A DNA stretch of 30,310 bases, from contig CAYRJA010000030.1 of the NCBI GenBank assembly GCA_964424455.1, forward strand, positions 1-30,310, in the 5' to 3' direction. Made by a program: the position numbers and the translations under genes. The stretch comes from CAYRJA01 sp964424455 (GTDB lineage Bacteria; Bacteroidota; Bacteroidia; Chitinophagales; UBA10324). This document shows, piece by piece, positions 22,137 to 30,121 of this stretch (position 1 is its first letter; every line of letters begins with the position of its first letter). The notes under the pieces are model-generated. The model worked only from the letters and a program-made list of their open reading frames with translations. It had not been told where the DNA came from and did not search any database.

Positions 22137-22976
22137 ATGAATGCTTCTGACATATCTTTCTTAAAAGAATTATTAAAACCGGTAATTGAAAGAATTGCTC
22201 CGGCTATTTACGCCTTCCAGCAAATACTTGCTATCCTGTTAATAGGTATAGCCGTTGTGATTGCCTTGTTGCTGTTTATAGACTGGCTGATACAGCGCAG
22301 AAAAGCAAAAAAAGAAAAGCAAAAAATAACTTCTGTAACAGAGCCAGTTCCTCTACAAGAAATAATTACAGAAACAGAAAAAGAAACACTTCCCGAACAG
22401 ACTATTACTGAAAGTGAAGAAGTAAAAACTGAAGACCCGGCTGTTACAGTTACTTCTGCTGTAACACCTGAGCCGGAAGCTCTGTTAGTTGAAGAACCGG
22501 AATGGTTTTCAGTAAGAGAGAATACAGAAGAATTATCAAAAGAATTTAAGTTGTTGTGTAACGAGAAGAATATTTCATTTGTAACAGAATCAGATGACCG
22601 TTTGCCGGATAAAATTTTTGGTGAGCGCAGCCGGCTGAATGATTTGCTGGAACAGCTTTTTACCAATGCACTCGAACAAACCGACAAAGGAACTATCACC
22701 TTAAAACTAAAAATGGTGAAGGCAAACGAAACAAGTTGTGCCATTCAGTTTTTAGTAACTGATTCAGGGAGCGGTATTCCTTCACCATTGATTGCTGCCG
22801 TTCAGTCAAAAAACTTTTCTTATCGTTCAGAAGATGAAAAACTTCAAGCCATATTAACCCGTCTTCATTCTGTGAAATGGTCAGTTGAAAAGCAAGGTGG
22901 GAGACTGACTATTGCCTCAAAAACCGGAGAAGGGAGTACCGCCGGAATGATTTTAGAGTTCAGCATAAAAAACTGA
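22137..22976 (+). CDS. Membrane protein with histidine-kinase-type ATPase domain
   Basis: A 279-residue protein. A hydrophobic helix spans about 30-52 (ILAILLIGIAVVIALLLFID), then a basic patch and a long acidic, Thr/Val/Pro-rich linker (about 60-125), then a HATPase_c domain (about 130-279). Seen are the N box (LLEQLFTNALEQ, Asn177), the G1 box TDSGSGIP (Asp209, Gly211, Gly213) and the G2-like GEGSTAGMILEF. The histidine-containing dimerisation domain (HisKA, H box) is absent, so it is unlikely to autophosphorylate in the usual way. No response regulator adjoins. It may be a truncated or pseudo-kinase. Four TGTWACA copies cluster at 22334-22586, mostly as Val-Thr codons. Confidence 0.75.
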   Translation: MNASDISFLKELLKPVIERIAPAIYAFQQILAILLIGIAVVIALLLFIDWLIQRRKAKKEKQKITSVTEPVPLQEIITETEKETLPEQTITESEEVKTEDPAVTVTSAVTPEPEALLVEEPEWFSVRENTEELSKEFKLLCNEKNISFVTESDDRLPDKIFGERSRLNDLLEQLFTNALEQTDKGTITLKLKMVKANETSCAIQFLVTDSGSGIPSPLIAAVQSKNFSYRSEDEKLQAILTRLHSVKWSVEKQGGRLTIASKTGEGSTAGMILEFSIKN

Positions 22977-23029
22977 GCGCCGCTTTATTGGTTTATCAAA
23001 ACTTTTATATTTACCAAAATTATTATTGA

Positions 23030-24262
23030 TTGACTCAACAGCATCACCTCACCCATAAAGTTGCTAATCTGATTGTAATAGTTGCCGCTCTTGGTTACTT
23101 CGTTGATATTTATGATTTAATTCTTTTCGGAATAGTGATGAAGCCCAGCTTGCAAAGTATTGGAATTCCCGACGATCAGATTTTCGATGTCGGCAGCCGG
23201 CTGCTGGGTATTCAGATGATTGGTATGCTGGTAGGCGGAATTGTTTGGGGAATACTCGGCGATAAGAAAGGAAGATTATCCACCTTGTTTTTAACTATAT
23301 TGGTTTATTCGCTTGCAAATATTGCCAATGGATTTGTGCATACATTAGAACAATATAAATGGATGCGCTTTATTGCCGGACTTGGACTTGCCGGTGAATT
23401 GGGTGTGGGTATTACTCTTGTTTCTGAAGTAATGACTAAGGAATCACGCGGTATGGGAGCAAGTTTTGTTTCAGGAGTAGGAATTGCCGGAGCCGTGCTT
23501 GGTTTCCTCGTAGCCGATTGGTTTGACTGGCGGATGGCTTATTTTGTTGGTGGCGGACTGGGACTGGCGCTCCTGATTATGCGAATCAGTGTATATGAAT
23601 CAGGAATGTTTCACCAAACAAAACAGGAAAAAGTAACACGAGGCGATTTTCTCAGCTTATTCACTTCATTCGGGAGGTTTAAGAAATATTTGTACTGCAT
23701 TCTTATTGGTATCCCCGTATGGTTTGTCATCAGTCAGTTGGCAGTGCAGTCGGAAAAATATGCCGGAGATGCACTCGGTATAACTGAAAAAATTTCCGGC
23801 GGAAAATCGGTAATGTTCCATTACTTGGGAGCATCAATCGGAAGTCTGTTATTTGGAATTATCAGTCAGAAACTACGTTCAAGAAAAAAAGCGTTACTTC
23901 TCGCCACCGGTTCGCTTGCTGTTTTTATGATATTATTCTTTTCCTGTCACGGAGTTTCCGCTGATATTTTTTATACTGTTATTGGCTTAACCGGAATTTC
24001 CATGGGTGGCTTGTGGGCAGTCTTTATGGCAAACGCCTCTGAACAGTTTGGCACAAATGTGCGAGCTACTGTAACAACCACGGCACCTAATTTTGTGCGC
24101 GGTACCACAGAACTTATACGTATTTCAGTTGTTTCATTAAATGTTTCTTATGGATTGTGGTTTGCCGGTGTAACAGTTGGAGCTGTATGCGTACTGCTTT
24201 CTTTTATTGCCATTTTCGGAATAAAGGAATCGTATGGCAAAGACCTGAACTATACTGAATAA
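23030..24262 (+). CDS. MFS transporter
   Basis: A 410-residue major facilitator superfamily transporter with about 12 membrane helices. The loop 2-3 signature GILGDKKGRLSTL is present, then GLGLAGELGVGITLVSEVMT (helix 5 region) and, in the second half, GTNVRATVTTTAPNFVRGT. The start used is TTG 23030; no ATG with a better site is seen nearby, so the start is uncertain by a few codons. It resembles the metabolite:proton symporter/sugar-phosphate subgroups in sequence style, but the substrate cannot be named. Two TGTAACA copies lie close together (24070 and 24169). It converges with the small membrane-protein gene, 8 bases apart. Confidence 0.88.
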   Translation: MTQQHHLTHKVANLIVIVAALGYFVDIYDLILFGIVMKPSLQSIGIPDDQIFDVGSRLLGIQMIGMLVGGIVWGILGDKKGRLSTLFLTILVYSLANIANGFVHTLEQYKWMRFIAGLGLAGELGVGITLVSEVMTKESRGMGASFVSGVGIAGAVLGFLVADWFDWRMAYFVGGGLGLALLIMRISVYESGMFHQTKQEKVTRGDFLSLFTSFGRFKKYLYCILIGIPVWFVISQLAVQSEKYAGDALGITEKISGGKSVMFHYLGASIGSLLFGIISQKLRSRKKALLLATGSLAVFMILFFSCHGVSADIFYTVIGLTGISMGGLWAVFMANASEQFGTNVRATVTTTAPNFVRGTTELIRISVVSLNVSYGLWFAGVTVGAVCVLLSFIAIFGIKESYGKDLNYTE

Positions 24263-24270
24263 GCAGGTAA

Positions 24271-24513
24271 CTATTGTTCTGCTTTCTGCTTTTTATTTTT
24301 TACATACCACCAGTAACCAATCCCTCCAACCATGGCATAAGGAATAATCAGCAGATACATGATGCCGATGTTAAGTCCTTTTGCAGTATTGTTCCCTTCA
24401 TTGTATGAAGTTTCGGCATTCGCTTTACACAAGGCACATTGTGCACTCGCTTCATTATAGTATGCGAGTGAAAGAAATACTATCAATACCAATGATAAAA
24501 TAACCTTCTTCAT
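24271..24513 (-). CDS. Small secreted/membrane protein with CxxC
   Basis: An 80-residue protein conserved in style across Bacteroidota. N-terminal signal-like segment 1-24 (KKVILSLVLIVFLSL ... ASA before Q), then QCALCKANAETS with a CxxC pair at residues 26-29, then a second hydrophobic helix about 47-66 (GIMYLLIIPYAMVGGIGYWW) and a basic C-terminus (KNKKQK). The CxxC would lie in the periplasm, suggesting a redox- or metal-binding role, though none is established. A perfect TACATTTG -7 box lies 16 bases upstream. Confidence 0.75.
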   Translation of the reverse strand: MKKVILSLVLIVFLSLAYYNEASAQCALCKANAETSYNEGNNTAKGLNIGIMYLLIIPYAMVGGIGYWWYVKNKKQKAEQ

Positions 24514-24528
24514 ATCTGATTAATAGCG

Positions 24529-24536
24529 CAAATGTA
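24529..24536 (-). promoter_or_regulatory. Promoter -7 box TACATTTG (CxxC protein)
   Basis: Minus-strand perfect TAnnTTTG, 16 bases before the start codon at 24513. Confidence 0.6.
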
Positions 24537-24601
24537 GGTGAGAAATCAGTACCGGCAATTTTATTTACAGAGAAGACTTAATTTCGCTTCCGCTAAATAC
24601 A

Positions 24602-25462
24602 GTGAAAAAGATAGAAGACATAAAGCGTATTGCAGTAATTGGCGCAGGAACTATGGGTGCAGGAATTGCTCAGGTTGCGGCTTCAGCGGGATATGGAACC
24701 GTCTTGTATGATATTTCAGAAAGCGTTGTTACAAAGGGAATGAAGGAAATTGAAAGGAATCTTTCAAAAGCAGTAGAGAAAGGAAAAATTTCACAAGAAG
24801 AAAAACAGCAGACACAAACCAATCTAAGCTGCACCACTAACTTCAAAGAGCTGAAAGCGGATGTAATCATTGAAGCAATCATAGAGAAGTTAGATGTGAA
24901 GCAGGATTTATTCAAAAAGCTTTCCGAGTTGAACAGTGATGATACAATATTTGCAACCAACACATCTTCTATTCCGATTTCAAAAATCGCAGATGGAATT
25001 TCTCGTCCGGAGAGGATTGCGGGAATGCACTTCTTCAATCCTGCTCATCTGATGAAGTTAGTGGAAGTAATTTCAGGTGAAAAAACTTCGGATGAAACTA
25101 CTGTTACAGTTTATGAATTGGTAAAAAGATTCGGGAAAGAACCGGTTATGTCAAAAGACCGCCCGGGTTTTATTGTAAACCGTATCGGAAAACTGTTTCA
25201 CACTGAGCCGATTAAAATTCTGGAAGAAGGAATTGCTGATGTAGAAACTATTGACACCCTTCTTGAATCGTCCGGATTTAAGATGGGACCTTTCCGGTTG
25301 ATTGATTTGATTGGAGTAGATGCCAACCTGAATGTAACAAAGTCACTGTATGAATTAATGAATCATAATCCCAAATTTAAACCGAGTGAGACTCAGCAAA
25401 AAATGACAGATGAAGGAAAGCTGGGTAAAAAATCGGGAGAAGGATTTTATAAGTATGAATAA
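24602..25462 (+). CDS. 3-hydroxyacyl-CoA dehydrogenase
   Basis: A 286-residue NAD(P)-dependent 3-hydroxybutyryl/3-hydroxyacyl-CoA dehydrogenase that oxidises 3-hydroxyacyl-CoA to 3-ketoacyl-CoA. The N-terminal Rossmann motif is IAVIGAGTMGAGIAQVAA (residues 10-27), with TNTSSIPISKIA and the catalytic-region GMHFFNPAHLMKLVEVI; the C-terminal dimerisation domain carries DRPGFIVNRI and GPFRLIDLIGVD. It starts at GTG 24602. The length is standard for the monofunctional enzyme. It could serve beta-oxidation or butyrate metabolism; the acyl-CoA dehydrogenase is 8 kb away, so there is no shared operon. Three TGTWACA copies inside. Confidence 0.93.
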   Translation: MKKIEDIKRIAVIGAGTMGAGIAQVAASAGYGTVLYDISESVVTKGMKEIERNLSKAVEKGKISQEEKQQTQTNLSCTTNFKELKADVIIEAIIEKLDVKQDLFKKLSELNSDDTIFATNTSSIPISKIADGISRPERIAGMHFFNPAHLMKLVEVISGEKTSDETTVTVYELVKRFGKEPVMSKDRPGFIVNRIGKLFHTEPIKILEEGIADVETIDTLLESSGFKMGPFRLIDLIGVDANLNVTKSLYELMNHNPKFKPSETQQKMTDEGKLGKKSGEGFYKYE

Positions 25463-25560
25463 GTGTAACACAGAGAGAATCGGAGTCTGTCTAAAGTTTT
25501 TATACGGAATAGTATAAATGGATATTTTCTCTTTTGCTGTTACAGATATATTTCTGAATA

Positions 25561-26583
25561 ATGATTTTTAATTTTACTGATACAGTTAATCTTGTTTCAA
25601 AACTTACTTTGCGACGGATATGGAACGCAATACAAGTTTTGAGTTCTTATTATATTTCAAAGTGGCGGCACAAAGCCATCCAATGGGGGCTGCCTATTTC
25701 CATTTCAATTGAGCCGACAACTTCCTGCAACCTGCGTTGTCCTGAATGTCCAAGCGGGCTGCGTGCTTTTACTCGTGAAACCGGAATGTTGGAAGAGGGT
25801 TTCTTTAAAAAGACTATTGATGAACTGCATAAAGAATTACTCTACCTGATTTTTTATTTTCAGGGAGAGCCGTATCTGAATCCCAAGTTTCTGGAAATGG
25901 TGAAATACGCCTCTTCCAAAAAAATCTATACTGCCACTTCTACCAATGCCCATTATCTTAATGATGAGAATGCACGCAAAACTATTGAATCAGGGCTTGA
26001 CCGTTTGATTATTTCTATTGACGGCACTACTCAGGAAGTTTATCAGCAATACAGAGTGGGAGGAAATTTAGAGAAAGTGTTACAGGGCGCACGCAATGTG
26101 GTGAAATGGAAAAAAGAACTGAAATCAAAAACTCCGAACATCATTTTTCAGTTTTTGGTGGTTGCTCCTAATGAACATCAAATGGAAGAGGTGAAGCAAT
26201 TAGGGAAATCAATCGGAGCAGATGAAGTGCGATTCAAGACGGCTCAGATTTATAACTATAAAAAAGGCAGTCCGCTGATTCCGCATGATGAAAAATTTTC
26301 CCGCTATAAAAAACAGACTGACGGCTCTTATCAGATAAAAAACAAATTGGCAAACAGTTGCTGGAAGCTGTGGCACTCCTGCGTAATTACATGGGATGGA
26401 AAAGTTGTTCCCTGTTGTTTTGATAAAGATGCAAAGCACCGTTTAGGTAATTTGCAAAAAGAAAAATTTGCTGATTTGTGGCAGGGAGAACACTACTATC
26501 GCTTCCGTCGAGCAATTATAAAGTCAAGGAGCGAAATTGATATTTGTAAAAACTGTACAGAGGGAACAAAGGTTTGGGGGTGA
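25561..26583 (+). CDS. Radical SAM/SPASM protein
   Basis: A 340-residue radical SAM enzyme with a C-terminal SPASM domain. The 4Fe-4S motif is EPTTSCNLRCPECPSG (Cys56, Cys60, Cys63), followed by a TIM-barrel core with IDGTTQEVYQQYRVGGNLEK and NIIFQFLVVAPNE. The C-terminal region (about 265-335) has the SPASM cysteines in SCWKLWHSCVITWDGKVVPC, then CF and CKNCTEG, for auxiliary clusters. It resembles the MoaA/anaerobic sulfatase-maturase/glycan or peptide-modifying enzymes. The substrate is unknown; no small peptide precursor gene is seen nearby. Two TGTWACA copies lie in the preceding 100-base gap, and one inside the gene. Confidence 0.85.
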   Translation: MIFNFTDTVNLVSKLTLRRIWNAIQVLSSYYISKWRHKAIQWGLPISISIEPTTSCNLRCPECPSGLRAFTRETGMLEEGFFKKTIDELHKELLYLIFYFQGEPYLNPKFLEMVKYASSKKIYTATSTNAHYLNDENARKTIESGLDRLIISIDGTTQEVYQQYRVGGNLEKVLQGARNVVKWKKELKSKTPNIIFQFLVVAPNEHQMEEVKQLGKSIGADEVRFKTAQIYNYKKGSPLIPHDEKFSRYKKQTDGSYQIKNKLANSCWKLWHSCVITWDGKVVPCCFDKDAKHRLGNLQKEKFADLWQGEHYYRFRRAIIKSRSEIDICKNCTEGTKVWG

Positions 26584-26658
26584 TGATGATTTGATATTAG
26601 TATTCTCCAAACAGAAATAAATAAGAACCAAAACAGCCGCTACTGAATTTTCTTCTTA

Positions 26659-26666
26659 TACATTTG
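26659..26666 (+). promoter_or_regulatory. Promoter -7 box TACATTTG (glyA)
   Basis: Perfect TAnnTTTG whose G is 19 bases before the glyA ATG, leaving a leader of roughly 12 bases. Confidence 0.65.
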
Positions 26667-26684
26667 CCTGACTAAAAATAATAT

Positions 26685-27956
26685 ATGCAAAGAGATAAGG
26701 TGTTATTTGCGCTCGTTGAAAAAGAAAAAGAAAGACAGCGCCGCGGTATTGAGCTGATTGCTTCTGAAAATTTTGTAAGTCAGCAAGTAATTGATGCCAT
26801 GGGAACCTGCCTGACCAACAAATATGCGGAAGGTTATCCGGGTCGCCGGTATTATGGCGGATGTGAAGTGGTGGATGAAGTGGAGCAAATGGCAATTGAC
26901 AGAATTAAAAATCTTTTTGGCGCTGCCTATGCAAATGTGCAACCACATTCGGGCGCTCAGGCAAATGCCGCGGTGATGCTTGCGGTGTTACAGCCCGGCG
27001 ATAAAATTCTTGGATTGGACTTATCTCATGGCGGACATTTAACACACGGTTCTCCTGCAAATTTCTCAGGTAAACTTTACCAGCCGTCTTTCTATGGAGT
27101 AGAAAAAGAAACCGGACAAATCAACATGGACCATGTAGAGCAGATTGCTGTAACAGAGAAACCAAAACTGATTATCTGCGGCGCTTCTGCTTATTCAAGG
27201 GATTGGGACTACAAAAGATTCCGTGCCATAGCGGATAAAGTGGGCGCTTTTCTGATGGCGGACATTGCTCATCCGGCAGGATTGATTGCCACAAAATTTC
27301 TGGTTGACCCGTTGCCTCATTGTCATTTTGTAACCTCTACCACTCACAAAACTTTGCGTGGTCCGCGCGGCGGATTGATTTTGATGGGAAAAGATTTTGA
27401 AAATCCTTTTGGGTTAAAAACTCTGAAGGGCGAAATCAGAATGATGTCATCGCTGATGGATGGAGCAGTTTTTCCGGGTACACAGGGTGGTCCGTTAGAA
27501 CATATTATAGCAGCAAAAGCGGTTGCTTTCGGAGAGGCATTGACGGATGAGTATAAATCATACTGCGGACAAATTATAAAAAATGCACAGGCGCTGTCGA
27601 AGGCAATGGTTAGCCGCGGCTTTCAGATTATTTCCGGCGGAACAGATAATCACCTGATGCTGATAGACCTGCACAACAAAAATATCAGCGGTAAAAAAGC
27701 AGAAAATACTTTGGTAAAAGCAGATATTACTTTGAATAAAAACATGGTTCCGTTTGATGACCGTTCGCCGTTCGTTACTTCTGGAATTCGTATCGGCACT
27801 CCTGCTGTAACATCGCGTGGAATGAAAGAACAGCACATGGAACAAATTGCAGAATGGATTAATAAAATTATTCTTGATGCTGATAATGAATCACTCATTT
27901 CTGCTACTAAGAAAGAGGTAAATGAATTTATGAAACAGTTCCCTTTGTATGTTTAA
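26685..27956 (+). CDS. glyA: Serine hydroxymethyltransferase
   Basis: A 423-residue PLP enzyme that interconverts serine and glycine while loading one-carbon units on tetrahydrofolate. Family motifs: IELIASENFVSQQVIDAMGT and the NKYAEGYPGRRYYGG stretch at the N-terminus, VQPHSGAQANAAV, then TSTTHKTLRGPRGG with the PLP lysine at about residue 221, and SGIRIGTPAVTSRGM near the C-terminus. Full length and intact. It overlaps the next lipoprotein gene by 8 bases, so the two are probably co-transcribed. Three TGTWACA copies inside. Confidence 0.96.
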   Translation: MQRDKVLFALVEKEKERQRRGIELIASENFVSQQVIDAMGTCLTNKYAEGYPGRRYYGGCEVVDEVEQMAIDRIKNLFGAAYANVQPHSGAQANAAVMLAVLQPGDKILGLDLSHGGHLTHGSPANFSGKLYQPSFYGVEKETGQINMDHVEQIAVTEKPKLIICGASAYSRDWDYKRFRAIADKVGAFLMADIAHPAGLIATKFLVDPLPHCHFVTSTTHKTLRGPRGGLILMGKDFENPFGLKTLKGEIRMMSSLMDGAVFPGTQGGPLEHIIAAKAVAFGEALTDEYKSYCGQIIKNAQALSKAMVSRGFQIISGGTDNHLMLIDLHNKNISGKKAENTLVKADITLNKNMVPFDDRSPFVTSGIRIGTPAVTSRGMKEQHMEQIAEWINKIILDADNESLISATKKEVNEFMKQFPLYV

Positions 27957-28392
27957 AGAAATTAGGAAGGTGAAAATTTTAAATGGATTTTTTAAAGACA
28001 GCAAGATTCAGTTTGTCATTTGTTGTCTGCTGTTTACATTCATTACTTCATGCAATCAATTTTGGATAACCGGAATATTAAGTCGTGCCGACGAAGCACA
28101 GATTCAGTTTTACAACAAAGACAGTACTGATAAAAGTATTTCAATTGTTACAATTGTAGATAAAGAGGAACTGGAAAAAATTGAGAGCTTCGTGTCTGAC
28201 AAAGAAGCCAAACCACTGAAATGCGGATACGACGGCACTATCCGTTTCAAAAGCAAAGGTGAAACATTAATTGATACTGAATTTAATCTTCAACCTGATT
28301 GCAGACATATTGCATTTGTTCTGAATAATAAGGTTCAGTACAGAGAACTTACTGATGAAGGATATAAATATCTTTCAGCTTTAAAGAAATAG
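27949..28392 (+). CDS. Putative lipoprotein
   Basis: A 147-residue protein with a lipoprotein signal: basic N-terminus, hydrophobic stretch about 20-33 (IQFVICCLLFTFI) and a lipobox-like FITSC with Cys35. The signal is unusually late (about 18 residues of charged sequence first), so translation may begin further in. The mature part (about 36-147) is a small, mostly beta domain with two cysteines (LKCGYDG and PDCRH) that could form a disulfide. No family recognised. It overlaps the glyA stop and is probably translated from the same mRNA. It converges with the cysteine desulfurase gene. Confidence 0.7.
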   Translation: MFKEIRKVKILNGFFKDSKIQFVICCLLFTFITSCNQFWITGILSRADEAQIQFYNKDSTDKSISIVTIVDKEELEKIESFVSDKEAKPLKCGYDGTIRFKSKGETLIDTEFNLQPDCRHIAFVLNNKVQYRELTDEGYKYLSALKK

Positions 28393-28406
28393 TAAGCCGG
28401 AATATA

Positions 28407-29597
28407 TTAATCCGCTTGCTTTTTACTTAACGCCGCCCATCGGGGTGAGCCTTCGCGCAGTTTATGAATTGCACTTTTCATCTTTGTTACAGCATAATCA
28501 ATCTCTTCTTCAGTAGTAAATCTTCCCAGAGAAAAACGGATGGTGGTTTGTGCTTCTGAATCTTTTAATCCCATAGAGGTTAAAACATGCGACGGGCTCA
28601 TAGATTCGCTCGAACAAGCCGAGCCGGATGACACGGCAATATCATTATTCACTTCGCCAATCAATGCTTCAGAATCAATTCCTAAAAATGAAATGTAGGA
28701 TGTGTTGGGTCCTCTTTGGGTTAAGTGTCCGTTAAGTTTGGTTTGGGGTAAGGAGAGTAATTCCTTTTCTAATTTATTTCTGAGGGAGGTTATCTGTAAC
28801 ACTTCATTCTTCATTTCTTCTTTTACAATTTCAGCCGCTTTACCTATTCCCGCAATTCCCGGAACATTTAAAGTGCCGGAACGGAAACCACGTTCATGTC
28901 CGCCTCCGTCTGACTGGGCAATAAGCGCTGCGCGCGGATTTTTTCTTCTTACATATAATGCACCTATTCCTTTCGGTCCATACATCTTATGCCCGCTAAA
29001 TGCCATTAAATCAATGCCATTATCTGTTACACTTACAGGAACTTTACCCATTGCCTGTGTGGCATCGCTCATCATCAGAGCGCCATGAGCATGTGCTATG
29101 GCTGCAATTTCTTTTATCGGTTGAATCACTCCTGTTTCGTTATTTACATACATGACAGAAACAAGAATGGTTTTATCGGTAATCGCTTTCTTTAATTCTT
29201 CAATATCAATTAACCCGTCTGCTCCTACCGGCAAATAGGTTACAGTTGCTCCGAGTTTTTCCAAATGATGACAGGAATCCAACACCGCTTTATGCTCTGT
29301 TACAGCAGTGATGATGTGATTTCCTTTCGATTGATATGCTTCAAACACACCTTTCAGCGCAAGATTATCTGACTCGGTTGCGCCGGAAGTAAAAACAATT
29401 TCACGTGGCTCTGCATAAATCAATTCTGCTACTTGTTGTCTTGCCTGTTCTACCGCACTTGCCGCAACCCATCCATAGCTGTGATTCACACTTGCAGGAT
29501 TCCCAAATTTTTCACTCAGGTAAGGAAGCATTGCCTCCAGCACCCGCGAATCAACGGGAGTAGTGGCATTATAATCTAAGTAAACAGGAAGCCTCAT
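28407..29597 (-). CDS. iscS: Cysteine desulfurase (IscS/NifS type)
   Basis: A 396-residue PLP-dependent cysteine desulfurase that supplies sulfur for Fe-S clusters and tRNA thiolation. Motifs: VYLDYNATTPVDSRVLEAML at the start, FTSGATESDNLALKG, a PLP lysine Lys204 in SGHKMYGPKGIGALY, and the active cysteine Cys328 in SSGSACSSESMSPSHVL, which marks the group I (IscS/NifS) branch. The gene is alone on the minus strand, without the usual iscU/iscA partners, so in this window the scaffold lies elsewhere. Four TGTWACA copies inside. Confidence 0.94.
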   Translation of the reverse strand: MRLPVYLDYNATTPVDSRVLEAMLPYLSEKFGNPASVNHSYGWVAASAVEQARQQVAELIYAEPREIVFTSGATESDNLALKGVFEAYQSKGNHIITAVTEHKAVLDSCHHLEKLGATVTYLPVGADGLIDIEELKKAITDKTILVSVMYVNNETGVIQPIKEIAAIAHAHGALMMSDATQAMGKVPVSVTDNGIDLMAFSGHKMYGPKGIGALYVRRKNPRAALIAQSDGGGHERGFRSGTLNVPGIAGIGKAAEIVKEEMKNEVLQITSLRNKLEKELLSLPQTKLNGHLTQRGPNTSYISFLGIDSEALIGEVNNDIAVSSGSACSSESMSPSHVLTSMGLKDSEAQTTIRFSLGRFTTEEEIDYAVTKMKSAIHKLREGSPRWAALSKKQAD

Positions 29598-29719
29598 TTT
29601 TTTATTTGTCTTGCCGGTTAGAGTAAATCATCTGAACTCCAACTCTGTTCTCTCTGCTGTGAATGATATTTATGGTTTCAAAGTTACCGAAAAGGTGCAA
29701 CTTTGTGGAAATACATTAC

Positions 29720-30121
29720 ATGTTTAAAAAAGTAGAACACATTGGAATTGCGGTAAAAAATCTTCAGGAGTCGAATACACTATTTGCAAAACTATTCGGT
29801 AAGGTGCATTACAAAATTGAATCGGTAGAATCTGAAAAGGTGAACACTTCCTTTTTTCAATTGGGAGAAACAAAAATTGAACTACTTGAAACCACCGATA
29901 CAAATGGACCTATTGGAAAATTTTTAGAGAAGAAAGGAGAAGGCGTTCATCACATTGCTTATGAAGTTGAAGATATAGAAGCAGAAATGAAGCGATTGCA
30001 GTCGGAAGGGTTTACACTGCTGAATGAAAAACCTAAAAAAGGCGCAGACAATAAATTAGTTTGCTTTCTTCATCCGAAAAGCACCAACGGCGTATTGATT
30101 GAGTTGTGTCAGGAAATTTAG
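29720..30121 (+). CDS. mce: Methylmalonyl-CoA epimerase
   Basis: A 133-residue vicinal-oxygen-chelate protein that interconverts the 2S and 2R forms of methylmalonyl-CoA in propionate metabolism. Seen are FKKVEHIGIAVKNLQESNTL (metal His7), LGETKIELLETTDTNGPIGK and then EGVHHIAYEVEDIEAEMKRL and TNGVLIELCQ at the C-terminus, matching the repeated beta-alpha-beta-beta-beta layout. The start ATG 29720 gives the normal family length; a longer in-frame start at 29663 would lie upstream of the weak -7-like CAACTTTG at 29698-29705. It diverges from the cysteine desulfurase. Together with the acyl-CoA enzymes in the window it points to propionyl-CoA use. Confidence 0.92.
   Translation: MFKKVEHIGIAVKNLQESNTLFAKLFGKVHYKIESVESEKVNTSFFQLGETKIELLETTDTNGPIGKFLEKKGEGVHHIAYEVEDIEAEMKRLQSEGFTLLNEKPKKGADNKLVCFLHPKSTNGVLIELCQEI

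Larger units (their letters stand above)
303..29304. repeat. Dispersed heptamer TGTWACA, about 46 copies
   Basis: TGTAACA (about 24) and TGTTACA (about 22) scattered over the window. First bases by eye: 303, 331, 1035, 2085, 2348, 2750, 2872, 3022, 3534, 3948, 4784, 5847, 6094, 6692, 10863, 12545, 12920, 15479, 16383, 18313, 18785, 19336, 19789, 20224, 21140, 21853, 22334, 22442, 22460, 22580, 24070, 24169, 24727, 25102, 25333, 25464, 25538, 26078, 26986, 27149, 27806, 28146, 28485, 28795, 29025, 29298. The core is a palindrome around a central A/T; flanking bases vary. Only 4 fall in 6.7-16.3 kb, which includes the accessory array. Confidence 0.8.

Noticed and set aside
22208..22744. A 178-codon open frame on the minus strand
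   Set aside because: It is antisense to the kinase-like gene; its serine-rich composition mirrors the acidic linker and the plus-strand protein shows clear ATPase motifs.
303..29304. TGTWACA as a KOPS- or Chi-like polar motif
   Set aside because: The two orientations are nearly equal (about 24 and 22) over the whole window with no strand bias, and the motif is symmetric.
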